In this document: piece by piece, positions 1-8,464 of the stretch | Layout of the letters: every line of letters begins with the position of its first letter | Numbering within the stretch: the stretch's first letter is position 1 | DNA from: Pseudomonas sp. WS 5079 | GTDB lineage: Bacteria; Pseudomonadota; Gammaproteobacteria; Pseudomonadales; Pseudomonadaceae | DNA: 64,000 bases | Reading direction: 5' to 3' | Assembly: GCF_012985465.1 (NCBI RefSeq) | Contig: NZ_JAAQWN010000001.1 | Location: forward strand, 248,001 to 312,000 | Made by a program: the position numbers and the translations under genes | Notes under the pieces: generated by a model | Seen by the model: the letters and a program-made list of their open reading frames with translations, nothing else | Told to the model about the DNA's origin: nothing | Databases searched by the model: none

Positions 1-34
1 GTATCCGCTGTTCGATCCAAGGGTGAAGCTATGA
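1..34 (+). CDS. Peptide ABC transporter permease (DppB-type), C-terminal end only
   Basis: Only the last ten codons lie in the window, in the frame starting at base 2. They read YPLFDPRVKL and then TGA at 32-34. A tail of the form Y-x-x-x-D-P-R-(V/I) is typical of DppB/OppB permeases, the first membrane subunit of dipeptide and oligopeptide importers. The stop overlaps the ATG of the next gene as ATGA, so the two permeases are translationally coupled. The family call rests on this short tail and on the neighbouring DppC-like and DppDF-like genes. Confidence 0.7.
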   Translation, partial: YPLFDPRVKL

Positions 35-900
35 ACCTCAAGACTCCTGCCGTGCCCACCGTGGCGGTGATCTCGCCTCGGCGGCGCCGGCGTTACCCGC
101 CGCTCAATGCCCTGATCGGCGGCAGCTTGCTCGCGGTCCTGGTGTTACTGGCATTGCTCGGCGTGGTGTGGACGCCTTACGACCCGCTCAAGTTGGACCT
201 GCTCTCACGCCTGCACGCACCGAGTGCCGTGCATTGGCTTGGCACCGACGAGTTTGGCCGCGATGTGTTCAGCCGCCTGATCATTGGCGCGCGTACCAGC
301 CTGTGGATCAGCCTGCTCTCGGTCAGCGTGGCGGTGATCTGCGGCACGGTGATCGGCATGCTCGCCGGTTACCTGCGCGGCTGGACCGACCGGGTGCTGA
401 TGATGCTCAACGACGCGCTGCTGGCGTTCCCCGGCATCCTCATGGCCCTGGGCATCATGGCGATTGTCGGCGCCAGCCAGTACGGCATCGTGCTCGCCCT
501 GGGCATCGCCTACACCCCATCGGTGGTGCGGGTGGTGCGCGGCAGCGTGTTGTCACTGCGTGAGCTGGAGTTCATCGAGGCTTCGCGGGTGATCGGCAAC
601 TCCGAGCTGTACACCATGTTCCGCCACATCACCCCCAACTGCCTGGCGCCCCTGTGTGTACTGGCCACCAGCATGTTTGGCTGGGCGTTGCTCTCGGAGA
701 GCGCGTTGAGCTTCCTCGGCCTCGGGGTGCCACCGCCGGCCGCGACCTGGGGCAGCATGCTCTCGGCAAGCCGCACCTATATCTCGACGGCGCCGTGGCT
801 GGGGATCTTCCCGGGCATCTTTATCAGCCTGACGTTGCTGGCTATCAATCTGTTCGGCGATGCCTTGCGTGATCGTCTCGACCCGCGCATGAGGAAATGA
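31..900 (+). CDS. Peptide/nickel-type ABC transporter permease (DppC/OppC family)
   Basis: This 289-aa inner-membrane protein is the second permease subunit of a peptide-type ABC importer. It has a cytoplasmic Arg-rich N-terminus (RRRRR around residues 17-21), a first membrane helix near 30-50, the OppC-type N-terminal region ending in HWLGTDEFGRDVFSRLI, and five further hydrophobic segments. The EAA loop that contacts the ATPase is visible as EFIEASRVIGNSELYTMF. Length is normal for DppC (about 280-300 aa). It overlaps the upstream permease by ATGA and the downstream ATPase in the same way (ATG at 897, stop at 898-900), so this is one operon. The substrate cannot be read from the sequence, and no periplasmic binding protein for it lies in the window. 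Confidence 0.9.
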   Translation: MNLKTPAVPTVAVISPRRRRRYPPLNALIGGSLLAVLVLLALLGVVWTPYDPLKLDLLSRLHAPSAVHWLGTDEFGRDVFSRLIIGARTSLWISLLSVSVAVICGTVIGMLAGYLRGWTDRVLMMLNDALLAFPGILMALGIMAIVGASQYGIVLALGIAYTPSVVRVVRGSVLSLRELEFIEASRVIGNSELYTMFRHITPNCLAPLCVLATSMFGWALLSESALSFLGLGVPPPAATWGSMLSASRTYISTAPWLGIFPGIFISLTLLAINLFGDALRDRLDPRMRK

Positions 901-2534
901 GCATGAGCGCTCCAGTGCCTTTACTGGCCGTTGAAAATCTGCAGATTCGCGTTGGCGTGGACGGTCCGCTGGCCGTCGACGACTTCAGCTTCACCATGGC
1001 CCCTGGCGAAATCGTCGCCCTGGTGGGCGAGTCGGGTAGTGGCAAGACCATGGCCGCCCGCGCCGCCATTGGCTTGCTGCCGGCCCCCATGCAAGTGTGC
1101 GGCGGGCGCATCCTGTTCCAGGGGCAAGCGCTGGACAGCAGTGATGCCAAGGCCATGCGTGCGGTGCGTGGTGCGCGGATCGGCATGGTGTTCCAGGAGC
1201 CGATGGTCTCGCTCAACCCCGCGCTGACCATTGGCCGGCAGATGAGCGAGGCGCTCAAGCTGCATACCGCGCTGGATGCGGCGACGATCCACGGGCGCTG
1301 CATCGCCATGCTGCAACGCATCGGCATCAAGGACGGCGAAAAATGCCTGGCATCCTACCCGCACCAATTCTCCGGCGGCATGCGCCAACGCATCATGCTG
1401 GCTTCGGTGATGTTGCTGCGCCCGGCGCTGCTGATCGCCGACGAACCGACCACGGCCCTGGACTGCCTGGCGCAACTGGACGTGATCGAGTTGATGCTGG
1501 AGCTGACCCGCGAGCAGGGCACCGCGATCCTGTTCATCAGCCACGACCTGTCCCTGGTGGCGCGGTATGCCCATAAAGTGGTGGTGATGCGCTCGGGCAA
1601 GGCGGTGGAGCAGGGCCGTATCGAAGACATCCTCTTTGCCCCCAAGGCTGAATACACCCGGCAGTTGCTCGAAGCGCTGCCCCGGCGTGGGACGCTGGGG
1701 CCATTGCCGGCGGCCGACAGCCCGTTGCTGCAGGTCCGGGATGTGTGTATCGAGCACCCGGGGCCACGGAGTTTCTGGGGGCGCAGCGTGCCCAAGCGCG
1801 TGGTGCACTCGGTGAACCTGAGCATTGCGCCGGGCGAGACCCTGGCCCTGGTCGGTGGCAGCGGTTCGGGCAAGACCACCCTGGGGCGTGCGGTCGTCGG
1901 GTTGGTCAACCCGTGCGCCGGGGCGATTCTGTTCCAGGGCGTGGATATCCTCAACGCCGCCAACCGCGCGCATCGCCTGCAATGCCAGATGATCTTCCAG
2001 GACCCGTATTCGTCCCTCGACCCGCGCATGACGGTCGGCCAGATCCTCGCCGAGCCGCTGCGCCATGAGCCGGCCCTGACGGCCGCGCAAAAACGCCAGC
2101 GGGTCACCGACACCCTGGTCGACGTGGGCTTGCCCGAACAGTTTCGCGAGCGCTTTGCCCATCAACTCTCCGGCGGTCAACGCCAGCGCGTGGCGATCGG
2201 CCGGGCGCTGGTGCGCCGGCCCAAGCTGGTGATTGCCGACGAGCCGATTTCGGCGTTGGACATGACCATCCAGAAACAGATCCTCGAACTGTTCGAGCGT
2301 CTGCAACGCCAATATGGCTTTGCCTGCCTGTTCATCTCCCACGACCTCTCGGCGGTGGAGCGCATCGCCCACCGCGTGGCGGTGATGAACCAGGGCGAGG
2401 TGGTCGAAATGGGCCCGCGTGACACGATTTTCGACACCCCGCAACACCCTTACACCCGCCGGCTACTTGCGGCGGCCAGCCCCTTGGAGAAACGCGCGGA
2501 CGGCAGCTACCGCCTCCGTGCCAGTGTGATTTAG
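897..2534 (+). CDS. Fused double ATP-binding subunit of peptide ABC transporter (DppD-DppF type)
   Basis: This 545-aa protein has two complete ABC ATPase domains in tandem, equivalent to separate DppD and DppF. The first Walker A is GESGSGKT (residues 44-51), with signature FSGGMRQR and Walker B LLIADEPTTALD. The second Walker A, GGSGSGKTT, starts near residue 320, with signature LSGGQRQRVAIGRAL and Walker B LVIADEPISALD. After each cassette come the oligopeptide-specific C-terminal pieces (for example TPQHPYTRRLLAA). ATG at 897 overlaps the permease stop; a second in-frame ATG at 903 is possible. The fused form is common in Proteobacteria (YejF/GsiA type). It powers uptake of a peptide-like substrate together with the two permeases. 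Confidence 0.92.
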   Translation: MSMSAPVPLLAVENLQIRVGVDGPLAVDDFSFTMAPGEIVALVGESGSGKTMAARAAIGLLPAPMQVCGGRILFQGQALDSSDAKAMRAVRGARIGMVFQEPMVSLNPALTIGRQMSEALKLHTALDAATIHGRCIAMLQRIGIKDGEKCLASYPHQFSGGMRQRIMLASVMLLRPALLIADEPTTALDCLAQLDVIELMLELTREQGTAILFISHDLSLVARYAHKVVVMRSGKAVEQGRIEDILFAPKAEYTRQLLEALPRRGTLGPLPAADSPLLQVRDVCIEHPGPRSFWGRSVPKRVVHSVNLSIAPGETLALVGGSGSGKTTLGRAVVGLVNPCAGAILFQGVDILNAANRAHRLQCQMIFQDPYSSLDPRMTVGQILAEPLRHEPALTAAQKRQRVTDTLVDVGLPEQFRERFAHQLSGGQRQRVAIGRALVRRPKLVIADEPISALDMTIQKQILELFERLQRQYGFACLFISHDLSAVERIAHRVAVMNQGEVVEMGPRDTIFDTPQHPYTRRLLAAASPLEKRADGSYRLRASVI

Positions 2535-2573
2535 GTACTGCTGCACCCCAGGCCACGGCATCAAAACCCAACC

Positions 2574-2598
2574 CTTCGCAAATCGCCGATTTGCGAAG
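2574..2598. promoter_or_regulatory. Perfect 11-bp inverted repeat between the ABC operon and the porin gene
   Basis: CTTCGCAAATC (2574-2584) and GATTTGCGAAG (2588-2598) are perfect complements separated by only GCC. No T-run follows, so a simple intrinsic terminator is not supported. The half-site TTCGCA...TGCGAA resembles operators reported for IclR-family regulators, and the element lies 66 bp before the porin ATG. It could be an operator for the porin and the catabolic genes behind it, or an RNA hairpin that stabilises one mRNA end. Confidence 0.45.
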
Positions 2599-2664
2599 CG
2601 GGCGAAGCCATGGCCGAAGAAAACAAAAACAACTCCACTCAACCTGTCTGCCAGGAACCTACAC

Positions 2665-3945
2665 ATGAATAACCGCATCAACAAAGTCGTCGCCAGTGCC
2701 AGCGTCATGGGGGCCGGTTTCATGCCCCTGTTTGCCCAGGCCGACTTCATCGCCGACAGCAAAGCCGCGCTGGAATTGAAGAACTACTACTTCAACCGCG
2801 ACTACCGCGAATCCAGCGGGCAGAACAAGCGTGCCGAATGGGCACAGGGTTTTATCCTCAAGCTCGAGTCGGGTTTTACCGACGGTACCGTGGGCTTTGG
2901 CCTGGACGCGGTCGGGATGTTGGGCATCAAGCTCGATTCGAGCCCGGACAACTCCGGCACCGGGCTGCTGGCGCGCTCCAGCATGGCCGAGCCCGGCGCT
3001 CCCAGCTACGCCCGCCGAGCCCATGACAACTACTCCAAACTTGGCCTCACCGGCAAGGCGCGCCTGGCCAAGAGCGAGTTGCGCGTGGGTTACATGGTGC
3101 CAGACCTGCCGACCCTGCAGCCGAACCTGAGCCGCCTGTTCCCGCAGAGTTTCAGCGGCACGGCACTCACCTCCAAGGACATCGACAAGCTGACCCTGAC
3201 CGCCGGTCAACTGGACCAGGTCAAGCAGCGCGACTCGACCCACTACGAGGACATGGGGCTTACCAGCCAATACGGCGCCTACAAAAGCAGCGCCAAGAGC
3301 GATGAATTCCGCTTCGCCGGCGGCGAATACGCACTCACGCCGACGACCTTCGTGACTTACCAGTACGCACAATTGGAAAGCCTGTACCAACAGCATTACC
3401 TGGGCTTGAAAAACAGCCTCAAGTGGGGCCCGGGCACCCTGAAGACGGACATCCGCTACTTCAGCGCCAGCGAAGACGCCGCCGCCCTGGCCGGCAAGGT
3501 GGATAACCGGGCGCTGAGCACGCGCATCGGCTATGGCCTGTACGGCCACAACCTCAGTGGCGGTTACCAGGAGCAGTACGGTTCGACGCCGTTCACCTAT
3601 GTGGACGGTACCAACACTTACCTGTTCAGCGAGTACCAACTGGCCAACTTCTCCCAGACCCGTGAGCGCGTGTGGCATGCCCGCTACGACTATGACTTCG
3701 CTGCGCTGGGCATTCCGGGCCTGCTGTTCTCCACGCGTTACGCCAAGGGCGATAACGCCAAGGTCATCGGCTTTGACGGCGAAGGGCGCGAGTGGGAGAG
3801 GGACTTGAGCCTGGGCTATGTGGTGCAGAGCGGTACGTTCAAGGACGTATCGCTGCGTTGGCAGAACGCCAGCGCCACCAGCAACTTCGCCCGTGACACC
3901 AACGAAAACCGAGTGATCCTGGGCTACACCGTGGCGCTCTGGTAG
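2665..3945 (+). CDS. OprD-family outer-membrane porin
   Basis: This 426-aa precursor has a signal peptide (residues 1-26, ending FMPLFAQA before DFIADSK). A run of amphipathic beta-strands follows, ending in a C-terminal aromatic residue (GYTVALW), as expected for an 18-strand OprD-type channel. Family hallmarks include the early strand LELKNYYFNRDYR, the segment GFILKLESGFTDGTVGFGLDA and the region LRWQNASA near the C-terminus. OprD homologues admit specific small carboxylate or amino-acid-like substrates. Its place between a peptide ABC importer and catabolic enzymes suggests it brings the same substrate across the outer membrane. Length is within the usual 410-450 aa. Confidence 0.93.
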   Translation: MNNRINKVVASASVMGAGFMPLFAQADFIADSKAALELKNYYFNRDYRESSGQNKRAEWAQGFILKLESGFTDGTVGFGLDAVGMLGIKLDSSPDNSGTGLLARSSMAEPGAPSYARRAHDNYSKLGLTGKARLAKSELRVGYMVPDLPTLQPNLSRLFPQSFSGTALTSKDIDKLTLTAGQLDQVKQRDSTHYEDMGLTSQYGAYKSSAKSDEFRFAGGEYALTPTTFVTYQYAQLESLYQQHYLGLKNSLKWGPGTLKTDIRYFSASEDAAALAGKVDNRALSTRIGYGLYGHNLSGGYQEQYGSTPFTYVDGTNTYLFSEYQLANFSQTRERVWHARYDYDFAALGIPGLLFSTRYAKGDNAKVIGFDGEGREWERDLSLGYVVQSGTFKDVSLRWQNASATSNFARDTNENRVILGYTVALW

Positions 3946-4009
3946 CGGTAATGGCGTGCAACAGCAGCCTGTTGCACGCCCAAGCAGTGCAAATGAGGGG
4001 ATAGATCAG

Positions 4010-5527
4010 ATGACGAGTTTGCCGTTGCGCCGGGCACTGCCCAGTCAACAACGTGTATCGGCGCGTGGCGTGAGTGATTTCATCGATGCGGTGAACGCTG
4101 CGGGCCTGGAGTTACACAGTTTCATGCTGTACCGCGATGGCGCGGTAGTGGCCGAAGCGTTCTGGGCGCCTTATAGCGCCGCACGCTTGCATGTTCAGCA
4201 CTCGGCGACCAAAAGCTGGGTGTCCATGGCGGTCGGGCTGTTGGTGGATGACGGTGTGTTGTCGCTGGATGCCAAGGTGGTGGACTTTTTTGCCGCCGAT
4301 TGCCCGGCCTCCATCAGCGCTAACCTGGCGGCCATGACCGTACGGGATCTGCTGACCATGCGCACCGGGCATCGCCAGGGCATCTCCGGTGGCGCCTGGC
4401 GCGGGCGCACTGACAGTTGGGTGCGGTTGTTCCTCAATGAGCCGGTCGAAGACCCGCCAGGGCAGCGGTTCATCTATAGCAGTGCGTCGAGCTTCATGCT
4501 CTCGGCGATTGTCAGTGTGGTCAGCGGCCAGACGGCGTACGCCCTGTGTAACGCGCGCATCTTCCAGCCCATGGGCATGGGGCCCATCGAGTGGGACCTT
4601 GCACCGGGCGGCTTCAACACCGGGGGCAACGGCCTCAGTTGCCGCACCGAGGACTTGCTCAAGTTCGGCGTGCTGCACTTGCAACAAGGCCATTGGGAGG
4701 GGCAGCAATTGCTGTCCCGGGAATGGGTGGCCGACGCGACCCGTGGGCATGTCGACGATGTATGGATGGGCGCCTTCGATGGCAAGCGCTACCTGGGCCG
4801 TGACGAGTCTAGCGACGCGGCTGTCACGCGCCGCGAAGGCTACGGCTACCAGTGGTGGATGACCCTGCACGGTGGTTACTACGCCTCCGGAGTGTTTGGC
4901 CAGCAGTGCATCGTGTTGCCGCGCCATAACGCGGTGATTGCCTTCACCGCCGGGCTGGCGCTGGGCGAGCGGCGCTTGCACAGCCTGCTGTGGGAGCATC
5001 TGGTGCCGGCGCTGGGTGTGCCCACCGACGGCGCGACGGATGCCGGGTTGGCGGCGCTGCTGGCGCGGCAACAGCGGCCCGTCATGTCTGGCGCCGCGAG
5101 TTCGCCGCGCCAGGCCGAATTCAGTGGCACGTTCGTCATGCAGGCCAACGAAGACCAGGTCAGCGAAGTGCGCCTGGAGTTTGGCCCAGAGCATTGTGAT
5201 TTCTACCTCACCGACCCCCGTGGCACCCATTGCATTCGTGCCGGGCTTGTGGCCGGCATCGAAAGCCGGACCAGCATGACCGGCCACTATCTGCATCACC
5301 AATACCAGCCGGAGCTCACCCCGGTGGTGGCGCAGGCGCGCTGGACCGAAGCGGGGGTGTTGAGCATGACCTGGCAGTTTGTCGAGACGGCGTTTTGTGA
5401 CCGGGTCACCTGCCGTATCGAACACGGCAGGTTGTCTGTGGACCGCAGCGTCAACGTTAACGCAGGCCCGTTGCAGCGCCCGACGCTGACCGGCCATCCC
5501 ATCATTGCTTTGCAGGAGTCTCTATGA
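4010..5527 (+). CDS. Serine hydrolase, beta-lactamase/D-aminopeptidase fold (family S12)
   Basis: This is a 505-aa protein of the class C beta-lactamase superfamily. The SxxK catalytic motif is SATK (residues 65-68). A YSS motif replaces the usual YxN tyrosine loop (FIYSSASSF), and GVFGQQ corresponds to the late KTG/HxG region. No signal peptide is evident, so a cytoplasmic amidase, esterase or peptidase is likelier than an antibiotic-resistance enzyme. ATG 4010 has GAGGGG nearby; an upstream in-frame ATG at 3956 lacks such a site. The last roughly 120 residues form a separate beta-rich domain. Its stop overlaps the aminotransferase ATG (ATGA at 5524), so the two are coupled. It may release an omega-amino acid from an imported amide. 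Confidence 0.85.
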   Translation: MTSLPLRRALPSQQRVSARGVSDFIDAVNAAGLELHSFMLYRDGAVVAEAFWAPYSAARLHVQHSATKSWVSMAVGLLVDDGVLSLDAKVVDFFAADCPASISANLAAMTVRDLLTMRTGHRQGISGGAWRGRTDSWVRLFLNEPVEDPPGQRFIYSSASSFMLSAIVSVVSGQTAYALCNARIFQPMGMGPIEWDLAPGGFNTGGNGLSCRTEDLLKFGVLHLQQGHWEGQQLLSREWVADATRGHVDDVWMGAFDGKRYLGRDESSDAAVTRREGYGYQWWMTLHGGYYASGVFGQQCIVLPRHNAVIAFTAGLALGERRLHSLLWEHLVPALGVPTDGATDAGLAALLARQQRPVMSGAASSPRQAEFSGTFVMQANEDQVSEVRLEFGPEHCDFYLTDPRGTHCIRAGLVAGIESRTSMTGHYLHHQYQPELTPVVAQARWTEAGVLSMTWQFVETAFCDRVTCRIEHGRLSVDRSVNVNAGPLQRPTLTGHPIIALQESL

Positions 5528-6849
5528 ACGATCTTTCCCAGCCTTCAGAGCGCGTGAATCGCGGGTTCTGGGCGCCATTCACGCCGATGCGCCAGTTCCA
5601 GCAACAGCCGATGATGTTCGCCAGCGCCGATGGCATGTACTACACCACCACCGACGGGCGCCGTGTACTCGATGCAATGGCCGGGCTGTGGTGCGTCAAT
5701 GCCGGGCACGGCCAGCCGAAAATCGTCGAGGCGATTCGCGAAGCGGCGGGGCGCCTGGACTTTGTCTCGTCATTCAAGATGAGCCACCCCCAGGCCCTGG
5801 AGATGGCCGAGCGCCTGATCGACGTCAGCCCCGCCGGCATGGAGCAGGTGTTTTTCACCAACTCAGGGTCTGAAGCGGTGGACACCGCGCTGAAGATCGC
5901 GCGGGCCTATCACCAGGCGCGTGGCGATTGCCGCCGGACCAAGTTTATCGGGCGCGCCAAGGGCTACCATGGCATGGGCTTCGGTGGGCTGTCGGTCTCT
6001 GGTATCGGCCGTCAGAAGCGTGACTTTGGCCCACTGCTGGGCGAGGTCTCGCACCTGCCGTTGCCCTATGACGCCGGCATGCGTTTCAGCGTCGGGCAGC
6101 CGCAACAGGGCGCCAGTTACGCCGACGCGTTGACACAGTTGCTGGATATCCAGGACCCGAGCACCGTGGCCGCCGTGATCGTCGAGCCAGTGACCGGCTC
6201 CGGCGGCGTTTATCCGCCGCCCCTGGGCTATTTGCAACGTTTGCGCGAGATCTGCACGCGGCACGGCGTGCTGCTGATTTTCGACGAGGTGATCACCGGC
6301 TTTGGCCGCGTCGGCGCCCCCTTTGCCGCGCAAGCCTTCGGCGTGCTCCCGGACCTGATCACCACGGCCAAAGGCCTGACCAACGGCGCGGTGCCCATGG
6401 GCGGCGTACTGGTCAGCGGTGCGGTGTATGAGGCGTTCATGGCCGGGCCGGCCACTGTCATCGAACTGATGCACGGCTACACCTATTCAGCGCACCCGCT
6501 GGCGTGCGCAGCCGGGTTGGCGACCCTTGAGGTGCATCGCGAATTGGGCCTCAACCAACACGTCAACGCCGTGAGTGGGCTGTGGCAGTCGAGTGCACTT
6601 GCGCTGCAGGGCGTCGGCGCGGTGCTGGACGTACGTGCTATCGGCCTGCTCTGCGCCGTCGAACTCGAGCCGCGCCCAGGGTTTCCAGGCGCACGGGGCA
6701 GCGAAGTTGCGCAGTGGTGTTTCGAGAATGGCGTACTGGTGCGCGGCTCGGGCGACACAATTGTGATTTCGCCGCCACTGCTCATCAGCCCGCAGGAGAT
6801 TGCCCTGGTGTTCGACACCCTGGGCAGCGTCCTGAAACACGTTGCCTGA
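5524..6849 (+). CDS. Omega-amino acid (beta-alanine type):pyruvate aminotransferase
   Basis: This 441-aa class III PLP aminotransferase closely follows the beta-alanine:pyruvate transaminase pattern: FWAPFTPMRQFQ near the N-terminus and AGLWCVNAGHG at 53-63. The PLP-pairing Asp is in FDEVITGFGR (D254) and the Schiff-base Lys in TTAKGLTNGAVP (K283). It moves the amino group of an omega-amino acid to pyruvate, giving an aldehyde acid and alanine. The next gene, an aldehyde dehydrogenase, would oxidise that product. The exact donor (beta-alanine, another omega-amino acid or a polyamine) cannot be fixed from sequence. Length is typical. Confidence 0.9.
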   Translation: MNDLSQPSERVNRGFWAPFTPMRQFQQQPMMFASADGMYYTTTDGRRVLDAMAGLWCVNAGHGQPKIVEAIREAAGRLDFVSSFKMSHPQALEMAERLIDVSPAGMEQVFFTNSGSEAVDTALKIARAYHQARGDCRRTKFIGRAKGYHGMGFGGLSVSGIGRQKRDFGPLLGEVSHLPLPYDAGMRFSVGQPQQGASYADALTQLLDIQDPSTVAAVIVEPVTGSGGVYPPPLGYLQRLREICTRHGVLLIFDEVITGFGRVGAPFAAQAFGVLPDLITTAKGLTNGAVPMGGVLVSGAVYEAFMAGPATVIELMHGYTYSAHPLACAAGLATLEVHRELGLNQHVNAVSGLWQSSALALQGVGAVLDVRAIGLLCAVELEPRPGFPGARGSEVAQWCFENGVLVRGSGDTIVISPPLLISPQEIALVFDTLGSVLKHVA

Positions 6850-6863
6850 AGGGAGTGCAAGGG

Positions 6864-8282
6864 ATGTCGGATCTGTTTGAGTTCTACATTGACGGCGCCT
6901 GGGTCAAGCCCCACGGCACCACCATCGAATCCGTGGTAAACCCGCGCACCGAGCAGGTGGTAGCGCGCATCATCCTTGGCGACAGCCATGACCTGGAGCG
7001 TGCGGTCGGCGCGGCCAGGCAAGCGTTTGCGGGGTTCGCCGCCAGTTCGCTCAAGGCGCGTATCGAACTGCTGCAACGCATTATCGAAGCCTACGAGCGC
7101 CACAGCGAAGCGTTGATCGAAGCGGTTCACCTGGAGATGGGCGCGCCGCTGTCCCTGGCCCGCAGCGCCCATGTGCCGGCTGGCCTGGGCCACCTGATGC
7201 AGGCATTGGAAGTGTTGCGCGAGTACCGCTTCGAACGGCGCCTGGGCAACACCCTAGTGGTGCGCGAGCCCATCGGCGTGTGCGGCCTGATTACGCCCTG
7301 GAACTGGCCACTCAATCAACTCACCTGCAAGCTCGCGCCAGCGCTGGCGGTGGGCTGCACCGTGGTGCTCAAACCCAGCGAGCGTGCGCCGTTGTCAGCC
7401 CGGATCATTGCCCAGGTGCTGCATGAGGCCGAGGTGCCCGCAGGGGTATTCAACCTGGTCAACGGCGACGGCCCGGGGGTGGGCGCTGGGCTGGCGCGCC
7501 ATGCAGAGGTGGACATGGTGTCTTTCACCGGCTCCACCCGCGCCGGCGTTGCAGTGGCCCAGGCGGCGGCACAGACGGTCAAGCGTGTGTCCCAGGAGCT
7601 GGGCGGCAAATCTGCCAACATCCTGCTCGACGATGCCAGCCTGCCCAGCGCAGTGCGCCATGGGGTGTTGGGCTGCATGCGTAACAGCGGCCAATCGTGC
7701 AATGCACCGACACGCCTGTTGGTGCCGCGTGCACAGCAGCAGACGGTGATTGAGATTGCCCAGCACGTGCTCGCGCAGATGTGTTACGACGACAGCAACC
7801 CGAGCACGGCCATTGGCCCTATCGCCAACGCCATGCAGTACGAACGGGTACAGCACATGATCGCCCAGGCCATTGCCCAAGGGTCGCGATTGGTCGCCGG
7901 GGGGCCAGGTCGGCCTGAAGGCGTTGAGCGTGGCTACTACGCGCAGCCGACGATATTTGCAGATGTCACCCCGGACATGCTGGTGGCGCGTGAGGAAATC
8001 TTCGGCCCGGTCCTGGCAATCATCCCGTATGACAGCGAAGCCGAGGCCATCGCCATCGCCAACGACAGCCCCTACGGCCTGTCCGGTTACGTCACCTCGG
8101 CCAGCCTTGAACGCAGCCTGGGGATTGCCCGTCAACTGCGTACCGGCATGGTCCACCTCAATGGCGCCCGCGCCGACCAGGCTGCACCGTTTGGCGGCTA
8201 CAAGCAGTCGGGCAACGGCCGCGAGTGGGGGGAGTGTGGGTTTGATGAGTATCTGGAGAGTAAGTCGTTGTTTGGCTACTAG
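6864..8282 (+). CDS. NAD(P)-dependent aldehyde dehydrogenase
   Basis: This is a 472-aa ALDH-superfamily enzyme. Visible elements are the substrate/cofactor motif ITPWNWPLNQ, KPSERAPLSA, the nucleotide-binding SFTGSTRAG, the general base in SQELGGKSANI (E245), and the catalytic cysteine in NSGQSCNAPTRL (C279). ATG 6864 follows the aminotransferase stop by 14 bp and has GGGAG upstream; the open frame extends further up only by running through the aminotransferase. It should oxidise the semialdehyde made by the preceding aminotransferase. It is not the CoA-acylating MmsA type, because the longer family-specific C-terminus is absent. Confidence 0.92.
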   Translation: MSDLFEFYIDGAWVKPHGTTIESVVNPRTEQVVARIILGDSHDLERAVGAARQAFAGFAASSLKARIELLQRIIEAYERHSEALIEAVHLEMGAPLSLARSAHVPAGLGHLMQALEVLREYRFERRLGNTLVVREPIGVCGLITPWNWPLNQLTCKLAPALAVGCTVVLKPSERAPLSARIIAQVLHEAEVPAGVFNLVNGDGPGVGAGLARHAEVDMVSFTGSTRAGVAVAQAAAQTVKRVSQELGGKSANILLDDASLPSAVRHGVLGCMRNSGQSCNAPTRLLVPRAQQQTVIEIAQHVLAQMCYDDSNPSTAIGPIANAMQYERVQHMIAQAIAQGSRLVAGGPGRPEGVERGYYAQPTIFADVTPDMLVAREEIFGPVLAIIPYDSEAEAIAIANDSPYGLSGYVTSASLERSLGIARQLRTGMVHLNGARADQAAPFGGYKQSGNGREWGECGFDEYLESKSLFGY

Positions 8283-8382
8283 CGGTTTGCGCAGGCGCGG
8301 CAGCACCCTCGTTGCAAGGGTCCATACAAGTCCCGCCCGGTAATTGAGCTGCAGTGGTTACACAAGCACGCAAGGCACAGTC

Positions 8383-8401
8383 AATGTTACTTCTCATTTA
8401 C
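8383..8401 (-). promoter_or_regulatory. Possible weak Fur box upstream of the TonB receptor promoter
   Basis: Read on the minus strand the 19-mer starts GTAAATGAGAAG. By my count it matches 11 of 19 positions of the GATAATGATAATCATTATC consensus. It shares the AATGAGAA core with the much better site at 25107-25125 and lies immediately upstream of the -35 of the receptor promoter. On its own the match is weak. Confidence 0.3.
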
Positions 8402-8402
8402 A

Positions 8403-8431
8403 TTGACTGTCAGTCAGTCAGTGGATAGGAT
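8403..8431 (+). promoter_or_regulatory. Receptor-operon promoter with embedded TetR-type operator
   Basis: The -35 TTGACT (8403-8408) and -10 TAGGAT (8426-8431) are separated by exactly 17 bp. The spacer holds the operator TGACTG-N5-CAGTCA (8404-8420). The last 19 bp of the element (8413-8431) are identical to 26335-26353 in front of the exporter gene. The operator is the same one found in the biosynthetic promoter (25129-25145), so a repressor bound here would block RNA polymerase. The likely repressor is the TetR protein encoded at 25565-26197. Confidence 0.8.
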
Positions 8432-8464
8432 TTGCCTCCCAATCCGCTTGACGCCGTGTACAGA

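Noticed and set aside
4010..5527. Antibiotic-resistance beta-lactamase
   Set aside because: No signal peptide, the YxN motif is altered, and it is operonic with an aminotransferase. A catabolic hydrolase is more likely.
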